A stretch of DNA of 64,000 nucleotides, from NCBI GenBank assembly GCA_001798185.1, contig MGRM01000011.1:25938-89937 (forward strand). The letters are read 5' to 3'. The notes below the pieces were generated by a model. It saw only the letters and a program-made list of their open reading frames with translations, was not told the DNA's origin and did not search any database. This DNA is from Deltaproteobacteria bacterium RIFCSPHIGHO2_02_FULL_44_16. GTDB lineage: Bacteria; UBA10199; 2-02-FULL-44-16. A program made the position numbers and the translations under genes. Positions 35,375-43,196 of the stretch are shown piece after piece. Every line of letters begins with the position of its first letter. The first letter of the stretch is position 1.

Positions 35375-36426
35375 GGGAGTTCCTCTCGTAATTGTTCCAG
35401 CAATTTTTTCTGTTTCCCACTCAACTTTTTCGGTGTTGTCACACGAAAGATCACAATATGATCTCCTTTACCATGACCATTCACACTTTGAAATCCTTCT
35501 TTTGGAATACGAACTTCATCCCCTGTTTCAGTGCCGGGAGAAATGGAAATTGTTTTTTCTCCTTCAAGTGTTTTGACTTTCACTTCTCCCCCTAAAGCTG
35601 CCAGAGGAAATGAAATAGAAAGCTCGCCATAAATATCGTTTCCTTTGCGTTTGAAAAATTGATCCGTCCGCACATGCACGAGCACATAGAGATCACCTGA
35701 AGGACCACCGCTGACTCCCGCTTCTCCTTCACCTCGAAGCACGAGACGCATTCCGTCTTCGATACCAGGTGGAATTTTTACATTTAATTTTTTCTTTTTT
35801 CGAACACGGCCTGCTCCGCGACATTCATCGCATGGTTTTTCAATGCGACTCCCTGCGCCACGACAATGAGGACATGTGGTTTGAAGAACAAAAAAACCTT
35901 GTCGTTGCGTTATCTGTCCACTCCCACCACAGGCGATACAGGGAAGGCGGTTCGTTCCAGGGGCTGCGCCATTTCCTTCACAAACATCGCATAGGACTTG
36001 ATTGGTAAAAGTAATTTCACGTTCTGTTCCCCGAGCTGATTCGTGAAATGAAATGGTAATTTCTTGCTGAAGATCGCTTCCTTGCTGTGCAGAGCTTCTT
36101 CCGCGTGAACGAGGACCAAAACCGCCAAAAAATTCTTCAAAGAGATCGCCAAAAGAAGAAAAAACATCGTCCACACCTGAAAATCCTTGAAAGCCGGCAC
36201 CATGAAGTCCTTGATGACCAAACTGATCGTAAAGTTGACGCTTATGCGCATCCGATAAAACTTCGTAAGCTTCTGAAGCCTCTTTAAATCGGTCCTCAGC
36301 TTTGTGATCATCTCGATTGCGATCTGGATGATATTGAAGGGCCAGTTGACGATAGGCTTTTTTGATCTGAATCGCGTCTGCAGTACGCGAAACCCCTAAA
36401 ATTTCATAGTAATCCCGTTTTGTCAT
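35371..36426 (-). CDS. dnaJ: Chaperone protein DnaJ
   Basis: 351 aa. J-domain with [12 protein letters not shown] and HPDRN, a Gly/Phe-rich region (about 72-105), a zinc domain with four CxxCxGxG-type repeats ([32 protein letters not shown]) and C-terminal substrate-binding domains. It stimulates DnaK ATPase. The start is taken at 36426 with GAGG upstream. Divergent from dnaK. Confidence 0.95.
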   Translation of the reverse strand: MTKRDYYEILGVSRTADAIQIKKAYRQLALQYHPDRNRDDHKAEDRFKEASEAYEVLSDAHKRQLYDQFGHQGLHGAGFQGFSGVDDVFSSFGDLFEEFFGGFGPRSRGRSSAQQGSDLQQEITISFHESARGTEREITFTNQVLCDVCEGNGAAPGTNRLPCIACGGSGQITQRQGFFVLQTTCPHCRGAGSRIEKPCDECRGAGRVRKKKKLNVKIPPGIEDGMRLVLRGEGEAGVSGGPSGDLYVLVHVRTDQFFKRKGNDIYGELSISFPLAALGGEVKVKTLEGEKTISISPGTETGDEVRIPKEGFQSVNGHGKGDHIVIFRVTTPKKLSGKQKKLLEQLREELP

Positions 36427-36478
36427 TGTCCTCAAATGAATGGTATGCTGAGGAAAGTCAAGGAGTTAGACATAAGCA

Positions 36479-36507
36479 TTGACTCTTGGAAGATGAATCC
36501 TCATATA
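36479..36507 (+). promoter_or_regulatory. Probable dnaK promoter
   Basis: TTGACT, 17 bp, CATATA. No CIRCE inverted repeat (TTAGCACTC type) is visible in the dnaJ-dnaK gap, so HrcA control at this site is not supported. Confidence 0.5.
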
Positions 36508-36551
36508 AGCCCTCGTCAATACTTAAGAATATTTATCATCAGGAGGATGAC

Positions 36552-38465
36552 ATGGGGAAAATGATCGGGATCGATTTAGGAACCACAAATTCAGTTGTTG
36601 CGGTGATGGAAGGTGGCGATCCCAAAATCATCACCAACGAAGAGGGAAGTCGTATCACTCCTTCAGTGGTTGCCTTTAAAAACAGCGATATTTTAGTCGG
36701 TCAAGTCGCCAAACGACAGGCCATTACCAATCCTGAGCGAACCATTTACTCTATTAAGCGTTTCATGGGACGAAAGAGAAAAGAAGTTGATGAAGAAATA
36801 AAAATGGTTCCGTACAAAGTAGCGGAAGCTCCCAATGGTGATGCTGTTGTGGACATTGATGGAAAAACTTTTTCTCCTCCTGAAATTTCGGCTCATATTT
36901 TGCGCAAACTCAAAAAAGCTGCTGAAGCTTATCTGGGGGAAACCGTGACGGAAGCGGTCATTACGGTTCCCGCCTATTTTAATGATAGTCAGCGACAGGC
37001 AACCAAAGATGCTGGAAAAATTGCAGGTCTCGATGTCAAACGCATTGTCAATGAACCGACTGCTGCAGCGCTTGCCTACGGTCTTGATAAGAAAAAGGAT
37101 GAACTCATTGCTGTCTTCGATTTCGGTGGAGGAACATTTGATATTTCCGTTCTCGAAGTCGGAGAGAATGTCGTTGAAGTCGTTTCAACAAACGGCGACA
37201 CACATCTTGGCGGAGACAATATCGATCAGCGATTGATGGAATATCTTATCAGTGAGTTCAAAAAAGATCAGGGCATTGATGTCAGCAAAGACAAGATGGT
37301 GTTACAACGTTTGAAAGAGGCTGCAGAAAAAGCAAAGATCGAACTCTCTTCGGTGATGGAGACCGAGGTCAACCTCCCCTTCTTGACTGCTGATGCTTCA
37401 GGCCCAAAGCACATGACCTTGAAACTCACACGCGCGAAATTCGAAGCGCTTGTTGATGATTTGCTTCAGAAAACTCTCGAACCCTGCAAGAAAGCTTTGC
37501 ACGATGCTGGGAAGAAACCATCCGACATCGACGAAGTCGTTCTCGTGGGTGGTTCAACGCGTATTCCGAAAATTCAAGAGCTCGTCAAAAATCTTTTCGG
37601 CAAAGAACCACACAAGGGAGTGAATCCTGATGAAGTCGTGGCCGCTGGCGCTGCAGTTCAGGCCGGTGTGCTTTCAGGTGATGTGAAAGACATGCTTCTC
37701 CTTGACGTGACACCACTCTCACTCGGCATCGAAACCCTGGGTGGTGTGATGACAAAACTCATTGAACGCAACACCACGATTCCGACGAAAAAGAGTCAGG
37801 TCTTTTCAACGGCTGCGGATAATCAAACCACCGTCGACGTGCATGTCCTCCAAGGTGAGCGCGAGATGTCTGCGGACAATCGAACTCTCGGACGATTTCA
37901 TCTCGATGGAATTCCGTCTGCACCGCGCGGTGTTCCTCAAGTTGAAGTCACGTTTGATATTGATGCAAACGGCATTGCACATGTTTCCGCGAAAGATCTG
38001 GCAACGAGCAAAGAACAAAAGATTACGATCACGGCATCGTCTGGTCTCCCAAAGGATGAAGTCGAGCGATTAGTGAAGGAAGCCAAAGGACACGAAGCTG
38101 AAGACAAGAAGCGACGTGAAGAGATTGAAGTCAAAAATCAAACTGATGCTCTTATTTATAATACCGAAAAAACTCTCAATGAACATAAGAGCAAGCTGAA
38201 TCCTGATGACGTGAAGCGTGTGGAAGAGGCGCTCCAAGCAGCGAAAGATGCGGTGAGCAAAAACGATGCAGCTGCCATGAAATCGAGCATGGAACAGTTA
38301 ACCCAAGCCTCGCACAAATTAGCAGAAGAAATGTACAAAGCTTCTTCTGCTCAACAGCAACAACAAGGAAACGGCACTGCTCAGCCAGGGAGTGAAAATG
38401 CCGAAACGGCGCAGCCGAAGAAAGACGACAATGTCGTCGATGCAGAATTCGAAGAGACGAAGTGA
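36552..38465 (+). CDS. dnaK: Chaperone protein DnaK (Hsp70)
   Basis: 637 aa from the ATG after AGGAGG; the open frame extends upstream without support. ATPase domain: [43 protein letters not shown]. Substrate-binding domain and lid follow, then a Gln/Gly-rich linker and the conserved tail [11 protein letters not shown]. The general cytosolic folding chaperone. A second copy of this tail lies downstream at 40124-40159. Confidence 0.97.
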   Translation: MGKMIGIDLGTTNSVVAVMEGGDPKIITNEEGSRITPSVVAFKNSDILVGQVAKRQAITNPERTIYSIKRFMGRKRKEVDEEIKMVPYKVAEAPNGDAVVDIDGKTFSPPEISAHILRKLKKAAEAYLGETVTEAVITVPAYFNDSQRQATKDAGKIAGLDVKRIVNEPTAAALAYGLDKKKDELIAVFDFGGGTFDISVLEVGENVVEVVSTNGDTHLGGDNIDQRLMEYLISEFKKDQGIDVSKDKMVLQRLKEAAEKAKIELSSVMETEVNLPFLTADASGPKHMTLKLTRAKFEALVDDLLQKTLEPCKKALHDAGKKPSDIDEVVLVGGSTRIPKIQELVKNLFGKEPHKGVNPDEVVAAGAAVQAGVLSGDVKDMLLLDVTPLSLGIETLGGVMTKLIERNTTIPTKKSQVFSTAADNQTTVDVHVLQGEREMSADNRTLGRFHLDGIPSAPRGVPQVEVTFDIDANGIAHVSAKDLATSKEQKITITASSGLPKDEVERLVKEAKGHEAEDKKRREEIEVKNQTDALIYNTEKTLNEHKSKLNPDDVKRVEEALQAAKDAVSKNDAAAMKSSMEQLTQASHKLAEEMYKASSAQQQQQGNGTAQPGSENAETAQPKKDDNVVDAEFEETK

Positions 38466-38503
38466 CCTTTAGGTCATCCTGAACTTGTCGAAGAATAAAC
38501 TTT

Positions 38504-38539
38504 AAACAAAAAGGGCGACCACCGGTCGCCACTTTGTTT
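38504..38539 (+). terminator. dnaK terminator
   Basis: AAACAAA and GGCGACC pair with GGTCGCC and TTTGTTT around an ACC loop, with a small internal bulge. The core GGGCGACC/GGTCGCC hairpin recurs at 40181-40203. A half repeat (GGTCATCCTGAACTTGTCGA, 38472-38491) lies just before it. Confidence 0.65.
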
Positions 38540-38571
38540 ATTAACGATTACCAACGAGAAGCTTTGACTCG

Positions 38572-39207
38572 TCAATTACTATTCAACTCTTTTATTATAG
38601 ATACAATTTTAACTGACCCCTCATATAGTATCTCATTTGTTCCATGACCCATTGAAACTCCTTGCCAATATTTGTGCGCTAATTCTTCTAAAATTTTTAA
38701 AGACTGCCCTTGATAATTTAACCACGACTCATCTGTCCTGAGTAGTTTTCCATTTACGATTTCAACTTCCAATAATTGATAAGAATTTCTCTCAGACAAC
38801 TTCCCTTCCCAAACTGTCGCATCTTCTGGACTACCTGAAAACCAAAGACACCTTAGTCTAGATGGCCGATCTGAATAGCATGTTGAGCGAATAGATTCAA
38901 AACATGTTTCACGAATTAGTTTGAAATTATGCAAAACACATTTCTGACATGTAGCGGCATATGCACTAATATCGCTTGTACTTAGATTGGAAGGACTCTG
39001 CAAAACAGTTAAATATTCTATCTGACTTAATGAGTATGAGGGTCCCGTAACTCTAAAATCTTCATTATGTAATCTGCTATAGAAAGGATTAAGCTCCTCA
39101 CTTGTAACAATTATCTCTCCCTGTTTGTAAAACTTAAATTGCTTGTTCCAAAAAGATCTTCGATTAATGTGATAGAACCTCATGGGATCATCAGTTGAAT
39201 TCGACAT
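38572..39207 (-). CDS. DUF2441-like protein, possible ADP-ribosyltransferase fold
   Basis: 211 aa. It opens MRFYHINRRSFWN (from Met9), has RLRCLWFSGSPEDATVWEGK in the middle and LLEVEIVNGKLLRTDESWL after it. This H/Y...W...E-type layout recalls DUF2441 and ADP-ribosyltransferase-like domains, but the assignment is from memory and weak. The composition is unlike its neighbours (more Ser, Asn, Tyr, AT-rich codons), consistent with transfer. It lies 7 bp after dinD on the same strand, between the two dnaK tails. Confidence 0.5.
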   Translation of the reverse strand: MSNSTDDPMRFYHINRRSFWNKQFKFYKQGEIIVTSEELNPFYSRLHNEDFRVTGPSYSLSQIEYLTVLQSPSNLSTSDISAYAATCQKCVLHNFKLIRETCFESIRSTCYSDRPSRLRCLWFSGSPEDATVWEGKLSERNSYQLLEVEIVNGKLLRTDESWLNYQGQSLKILEELAHKYWQGVSMGHGTNEILYEGSVKIVSIIKELNSN

Positions 39208-39214
39208 CTTCGAT

Positions 39215-40057
39215 TTACCCCTTCAATCTTTTCGCTTTCTTCGATAACCGTTTATTCTCAGAACTCACTTTTCGTTCGATCTTCTTGATATCTTCAGCAG
39301 CTAGAAGGTTTTCGGGTTGAATATTTCGCTTGGTTAAAAGTTTACGGACATCAGAGTTATTTTTAATATGCTCATGAGTAATAGTCGGCTCAGAACGAAG
39401 GTCATCCCGAACAACATTGAAATTGGTAATTTCATTTGCAAAATCTTTCGCCTTGATCGTGATTGTCGGCAAAAAATCAGCAAGCGGTCGCTTCTCCGGA
39501 ATACCCAATTTTGTTTTCATCATATGCGTCGTATGACCACCAAAGAGAGCTTGATCACCTTTGCTTCGAATTCTCGCAAACCCTTGACTGTCTACCCCTC
39601 GTTCGAAAAGAACACCGGAAAGTTGCTTTTCAGAACTATTCAGTTTTTCGCGAGCTTGGATTCTCTCAACTTCCGCCAAGCGCTGTTCAATAATTTCTTG
39701 CTTACGTGTTTGAACTGCAAAATAGGTCTGAGCAAAAGCAATTTCGTTTTTTCGCGGATCACCATTTTGGGCTATGAGGTAACAGGCATAGCGAGTCAGC
39801 TTAATATCACCTATATCTCGTGGAACACCAGAACCAATACTAACCATTTTCGTGACGTCACGAAAATGGTCTTCTACAGCTTGTTTTGAATTTTGACAGG
39901 AAATTTTTGCCTTTTCGATCACATTAAAAAAATTTTCCCATCTTTCATAACCGAGAAGTATTTGTAAATCTCTCGCCAACCAATACTCCACCTCACTTTC
40001 AGCATGCGCATATTGTTCGAAAGCCGCATGAAGCCTCACCACCAATTCCTTTTTCAT
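39215..40057 (-). CDS. DNA-damage-inducible protein D (DinD-like)
   Basis: 280 aa from the ATG behind GCGAGG. Aligns by eye with E. coli DinD along its length: WLARDLQILLGYERWENF, ENS-type KISCQNSKQAVEDHF, MVSIGSG, ITLTRYACYLIAQNGDP-like block, QTYFAVQTRKQE, GDQALFGGHTT, and KLGIPEKRPLADFLPTI. DinD is LexA-regulated in E. coli and binds RecA; no SOS box is evident here. A 28-bp perfect palindrome (39843-39870) lies inside the coding region. Part of the accessory patch after dnaK. Confidence 0.85.
   Translation of the reverse strand: MKKELVVRLHAAFEQYAHAESEVEYWLARDLQILLGYERWENFFNVIEKAKISCQNSKQAVEDHFRDVTKMVSIGSGVPRDIGDIKLTRYACYLIAQNGDPRKNEIAFAQTYFAVQTRKQEIIEQRLAEVERIQAREKLNSSEKQLSGVLFERGVDSQGFARIRSKGDQALFGGHTTHMMKTKLGIPEKRPLADFLPTITIKAKDFANEITNFNVVRDDLRSEPTITHEHIKNNSDVRKLLTKRNIQPENLLAAEDIKKIERKVSSENKRLSKKAKRLKG
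39843..39870. repeat. 28-bp perfect palindrome inside dinD
   Basis: Perfect dyad ACCATTTTCGTGAC/GTCACGAAAATGGT centred on GACGTC. It encodes part of the conserved DHF..V.KM segment. Nearly the same palindrome recurs at 40929-40954 outside any gene. Confidence 0.9.
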
Positions 40058-40118
40058 TTTTCCTCGCTTTAGGCGCAGCAAGGTCCATCTCCACACAAGC
40101 TTCGTTTACTTGTCAAGG
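40056..40118 (-). promoter_or_regulatory. Leader/promoter region shared with the Bro-N gene
   Basis: About 60 bp upstream of dinD (minus strand TTGACAAGT..ACGA to CTTGCTGCGCC.AAAGCGAG before the ATG) match the region upstream of the Bro-N gene at 41808-41870. A one-base indel breaks the reading frame, so conservation is at the DNA level. Confidence 0.6.
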
Positions 40119-40123
40119 ACTGG

Positions 40124-40159
40124 ATCACGTCGACGTCGAGTTTAAAGAGACGAAATAAA
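40124..40159 (+). pseudogene. Second copy of the dnaK 3' end (tail remnant)
   Basis: Translates as DHVDVEFKETK and stop, against [11 protein letters not shown] of dnaK, and is followed 21 nt later by a GGGCGACC hairpin like the dnaK terminator. Codons differ at most synonymous positions, so it is not a recent copy. With dnaK it brackets the dinD/DUF2441-like pair. Confidence 0.6.
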
Positions 40160-40175
40160 ATTTGAAATATTGATG

Positions 40176-40607
40176 TTATAAGGGCGACCGGCGGTCGCCC
40201 TTATTTTTTCCCGAGGCGATCACAGAGGTTTTGTAGTGCTGCACTATCATGTCAATGATAGCCAGTGATCCAACAATTGAAAGAAGCATAAGTAAATTTC
40301 GTAAGAATTCACCAAGAGTCAAATACTCGTCCCAATACCCAGAGTACCCTAAATCAATTGGAAGCATTTTAGCTAAAGGCTTCAGAAGGGTGTATGCCCC
40401 AAAATTGAGCAGAAGAAAAAAATCGAAACAACCAATTTTCATAATATGAGGCCATAGTTTTTCTGGAATCCAACCAAAGTTTTTAAACGGTTGATGTTCA
40501 TTTACCTGTAATACAGTTATGCCTGCAACGATACCTGCAAAAAGAAAGCCGACATATATTATATAAAACAGGATGATCAAAAAGATATCAAGTAGTTGGA
40601 CAATCAT
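40176..40607 (-). CDS. Small integral membrane protein, unknown function
   Basis: 143 aa with three likely membrane segments (about 5-32, 58-78, 100-120). No recognised family. The start overlaps the upstream gene stop by 4 bp. The last residues (KGDRRSPL) are encoded by the terminator hairpin at 40181-40203, so the natural C-terminus may have been extended by that element. Confidence 0.65.
   Translation of the reverse strand: MIVQLLDIFLIILFYIIYVGFLFAGIVAGITVLQVNEHQPFKNFGWIPEKLWPHIMKIGCFDFFLLLNFGAYTLLKPLAKMLPIDLGYSGYWDEYLTLGEFLRNLLMLLSIVGSLAIIDMIVQHYKTSVIASGKNKGDRRSPL
40181..40210 (+). terminator. Intrinsic terminator after the dnaK tail remnant
   Basis: Perfect 10-bp stem AAGGGCGACC/GGTCGCCCTT with GGC loop, then ATTTTTT on the plus strand. 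It overlaps the 3' end of the minus-strand membrane-protein gene and has no intact plus-strand gene before it. Confidence 0.8.
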
Positions 40608-40912
40608 TTTTTTATTATGTTCTCCGTGGCCACAGGCATTTGTTGCACGACAGGTTGCTCCATAATTTGACTATTCTTATTCAGACATTCGTCAGAATTT
40701 GAAGAATTTGGTTTCCAATATGCCAAACCTGACATAACAGCCAAAAAAAGAGTTGATACCGCACTAATAATCACGGCAAGACTAACCCACCATTGCAGCG
40801 TTAGCATTCCTTTAGTAACAACGAGCTTGTCGTTCCAATAAAGTTGACTCTTTTCATCAATTCCAAGTTTTCCTGAATCATGAGTAAAAATTGTTTCTAT
40901 ATTATTGGCCAT
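40604..40912 (-). CDS. Small single-pass membrane protein, unknown function
   Basis: 102 aa with ribosome site GGAGG six nt before the ATG. Soluble charged N-terminus, one membrane segment (about 41-65), then an Asn/Gln-rich tail. Coupled by 4-bp overlap to the 143-aa membrane protein, so the two probably act together. A perfect palindrome (40929-40954) lies immediately before its ribosome site. Confidence 0.68.
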   Translation of the reverse strand: MANNIETIFTHDSGKLGIDEKSQLYWNDKLVVTKGMLTLQWWVSLAVIISAVSTLFLAVMSGLAYWKPNSSNSDECLNKNSQIMEQPVVQQMPVATENIIKK

Positions 40913-40928
40913 TTCAAACCTCCAGCAT

Positions 40929-40954
40929 CCATTTTGTTGACGTCAACAAAATGG
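40929..40954. repeat. 26-bp perfect palindrome upstream of a membrane-protein pair
   Basis: CCATTTTGTTGAC/GTCAACAAAATGG, centred on GACGTC. It differs from the dinD palindrome only by symmetric, compensating changes. It lies 16 nt from the start of the 102-aa gene and 20 bp after the Bro-N stop; there is no T-run, so it does not look like a simple terminator. Confidence 0.9.
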
Positions 40955-40973
40955 TTTTAATCGGCTGATTTAT

Positions 40974-41810
40974 TCATTTCATCTTTGCACGAACACTTAA
41001 TGTCTTTCTTTTCGACATAGGTAAATAATTTTGTTTTGAAACGATGGATCGTTCAAGACGTTTTTCCAGCTGTTTTCTCGCTCCGCCTGCGATGGCACCG
41101 CCAGCTTTGGCATCACTTTTTAATTTCGAGACACCTTTTGAATCTTCGTTTCGGTGAATTTCGGTCGTTGACCGTTCGCCTAACATTGTGAAGATCAACT
41201 CAAAATCATCCATGTGATCGCGCAAATTTTCGCGCTTGAGTCCTTTGAGATTTTTGTATTCATTGGGCGTCACACCAAACGTGGCTTTGGAGATTTCTGC
41301 GGTAAGAATTTCGTAATCTTTTTGTTCCTGAGCGCCACGATTTTTCCACTCATCTGTTAGCTCTTCACGAATGGCGATCCCGCGCATTCGCTTTTCGATC
41401 CAGTCATCAGGATAACCTTTTGCCTTGTAAAGAACTCGAGTCCTCTTTGTAGCCAATTCCGGATTCTCAATTTCCTGCACACGTTCATATCCAACTTTCG
41501 CAAGCCAACGTTTAAAGGGTTCTGCTTTTGGAGATGGGATTGATTGAATGATGCGAAAGATACGTTCTGTATGAGCGCAGTCAGTTTCTCTCATTTTTCC
41601 ATCAGGTGCTTGCAATTTCAACCCGTGACAAAATGTCACGACTTCACTTCCTTCCTCGATGAGCCTCTGCTTGAGCTTTCTCCAATAGGCACCTGGATCT
41701 GGACTCTCAGTCAGCGCACCACAAACATCCACTACTGAAAACCACCACTCATTCTCATACAGCGTCTTTCGAATTTGACTTCCCTTAAAAAGAGCAATCT
41801 TCGTTTCCAT
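40974..41810 (-). CDS. Bro-N domain (phage-antirepressor-like) protein
   Basis: 278 aa from the ATG at 41810. The N-terminal 100 residues are a Bro-N domain: FKGSQIRKTLYENEWWFSV, VDVCGALTES, AYWRKLKQRL, and a central block ending in LAKVGYERVQEIENPELA. The C-terminal part (GVTPNEYKNLKGL, LRDHMDDFELIF, AGGAIAGGARKQLEKR) resembles DNA-damage-inducible/antirepressor relatives found on mobile DNA. Probably a DNA-binding regulator from a phage or island. It shares its leader with dinD. Confidence 0.82.
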   Translation of the reverse strand: METKIALFKGSQIRKTLYENEWWFSVVDVCGALTESPDPGAYWRKLKQRLIEEGSEVVTFCHGLKLQAPDGKMRETDCAHTERIFRIIQSIPSPKAEPFKRWLAKVGYERVQEIENPELATKRTRVLYKAKGYPDDWIEKRMRGIAIREELTDEWKNRGAQEQKDYEILTAEISKATFGVTPNEYKNLKGLKRENLRDHMDDFELIFTMLGERSTTEIHRNEDSKGVSKLKSDAKAGGAIAGGARKQLEKRLERSIVSKQNYLPMSKRKTLSVRAKMK

Positions 41811-41870
41811 TTTTTCTCGCTTTGGCGCAGCAAGATTCACATTCGTCATGAGTCTCGTTCACTTGTCAAG
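41808..41870 (-). promoter_or_regulatory. Leader/promoter region of the Bro-N gene
   Basis: Counterpart of 40056-40118: TTGACAAGTGAACGA followed by CTTGCTGCGCCAAAGCGAG and the start. Only the -35-like TTGACA is clear; no good -10 is visible. Confidence 0.5.
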
Positions 41871-41901
41871 AAGCGATAACAAGATTTTCTTGCTAGCTTT
41901 T

Positions 41902-42363
41902 TTATTTCCTTAAAGCAGCTCGAAATGCGTGCAGATCAAATCCCATCGGATCATTCTTCCGGTCTGGAGAAACTTCGTAGTGTCCGACAATGCGATCGTG
42001 TGGGATTGAATAACATTGCATAAAATTTTGGCAGAGTGATTGTAATGCGCGCATCTGAACATCAGGATAAGAATCAATGCCATCGTTAAGATTTACAAGT
42101 TCGATTCCAATCGAGAATTGATTCACATCTGCTTCACCTAACCACTGCGACTGACCTGCATGCCATGCGATATATTGCGGTTCAACGAGTTCATAAACAT
42201 CGCCAGATTTTGAAATCACATAATGTGCTGAAACATGTGATTGCGGATCACAAAGTTTTTGCAGTGTTTGCGGAAGATCAATAACCGTCGCATGAAGCAC
42301 GATCATGTTAATGCGCTGGCGTTTGGATCCTTTGTTGCGAGATGGATATTTACAAATTTTCAT
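41902..42363 (-). CDS. N-acetylmuramoyl-L-alanine amidase (Amidase_2/AmpD family)
   Basis: 153 aa from the ATG at 42363. Zinc ligands in IVLHAT and GHYEVSPDRKNDP fit the Amidase_2 fold, with SAHYVISKSGDVYELV and AWHAGQSQW between them. No signal peptide, so it is likely cytosolic and AmpD-like, cutting anhydro-muropeptides during recycling. A phage-lysin origin is less likely. Overlaps rsmI by 14 bp. Confidence 0.85.
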   Translation of the reverse strand: MKICKYPSRNKGSKRQRINMIVLHATVIDLPQTLQKLCDPQSHVSAHYVISKSGDVYELVEPQYIAWHAGQSQWLGEADVNQFSIGIELVNLNDGIDSYPDVQMRALQSLCQNFMQCYSIPHDRIVGHYEVSPDRKNDPMGFDLHAFRAALRK

Positions 42364-43027
42364 ATCCCACAATCAACACCATCTCCCCTTTCGGGGGTTT
42401 TTCTTCGTAAACTTTTATGAGTGAAGATAAAGAACCACGAAGAAATTCTTCGTAGATTTTGGTTAGCTCCCGACAAAGCACAACGTTACGATCGCCGAGC
42501 ACTTCAAGCGCATCGACGAGTGTTTTCTGTGCTTTCCAAGGAGAGAGATAAATGACGAGCGTGTGATTCAGTAATTTCAGTTCTTCAAGTGCGTTCTTTC
42601 GCTTTCCCGGTTTATCGGGAAGAAAACCGACAAAGGTGAAACGATCGGTCGGGAGCCCTGCAGCAGAAAGAGCAGCGATCACAGCACTCGGACCTGGAAT
42701 CGGAATTACGTGAATTCCCTTGGTAACTGCATCACGCAGTAACGGAAAACCAGGATCAGAAATGCAAGGAGTACCGGCATCAGAAACAAGTGCAACATTT
42801 TTTCCCAACTCAAGTTGATGAATAATTTTTTCGAGTTTTTCTCTTTCGTTTCCTTGAAAATAACTTGTAAGCGGAGTTTGAATCCCAAAATGATTGAGAA
42901 GCTTCTGCGTGTGTCGTGTGTCTTCAGCAGCAATCAGATCAACTTCTTTTAGGACACGCACAGCACGAAACGTCATGTCTTCAAGATTACCAAGTGGCGT
43001 AGCGACGATGTAAAGTATCCCTGTCAT
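42350..43027 (-). CDS. rsmI: 16S rRNA (cytidine-1402-2'-O)-methyltransferase RsmI
   Basis: 225 aa SAM-dependent tetrapyrrole-methylase-fold enzyme: LYIVATPLGNLEDMTFRAV, DLIAAEDTRHTQKLL, VALVSDAGTPCISDPG, IPGPSAVIAALSAAGLP and FVGFLPDKPGKRK. It methylates C1402 of 16S rRNA. It is shorter than E. coli RsmI (286 aa), lacking the C-terminal extension. Its start lies 11 bp from the structured repeat at 43038. Confidence 0.93.
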   Translation of the reverse strand: MTGILYIVATPLGNLEDMTFRAVRVLKEVDLIAAEDTRHTQKLLNHFGIQTPLTSYFQGNEREKLEKIIHQLELGKNVALVSDAGTPCISDPGFPLLRDAVTKGIHVIPIPGPSAVIAALSAAGLPTDRFTFVGFLPDKPGKRKNALEELKLLNHTLVIYLSPWKAQKTLVDALEVLGDRNVVLCRELTKIYEEFLRGSLSSLIKVYEEKPPKGEMVLIVGYENL

Positions 43028-43037
43028 TGTTTATTTC

Positions 43038-43184
43038 ACCAAACTGCCATCGCATTTTCTCTCGGGGTACAGACGCTGCGGTTACGCTCCTCGCGTCTTC
43101 TGTTTCCATCGGCGCGATCTTTCATACTTGCATCGACGCGCCTCAGTCAAAGGCCCCCTGCGAGAAAATCCTCGACAGTTTGGT
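43038..43184. repeat. ~147-bp structured repeat element, copy A
   Basis: Near-inverted ends (ACCAAACTG[CT]CATCGCATTTTCTC and the complement of ACCAAACTGTCGAGG-ATTTTCTC), then inner pairing CGGGG/CCCCC and two hairpins, AGACGC/GCGTCT and GGCGCG/CGCGCC. It starts 12 nt after the nadE stop and ends 11 nt before the rsmI start. Copy B is at 59950-60094 and a fragment at 27581-27603. Confidence 0.9.
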
Positions 43185-43196
43185 CCAGAGTCTAAG

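Noticed and set aside
36427..36551. Possible CIRCE/HrcA site in the dnaJ-dnaK gap
   Set aside because: No TTAGCACTC-type inverted repeat is present.
41902..42363. Phage endolysin interpretation of the Amidase_2 protein
   Set aside because: No holin or phage structural genes adjoin and it overlaps the housekeeping gene rsmI, so an AmpD-like role is more likely.
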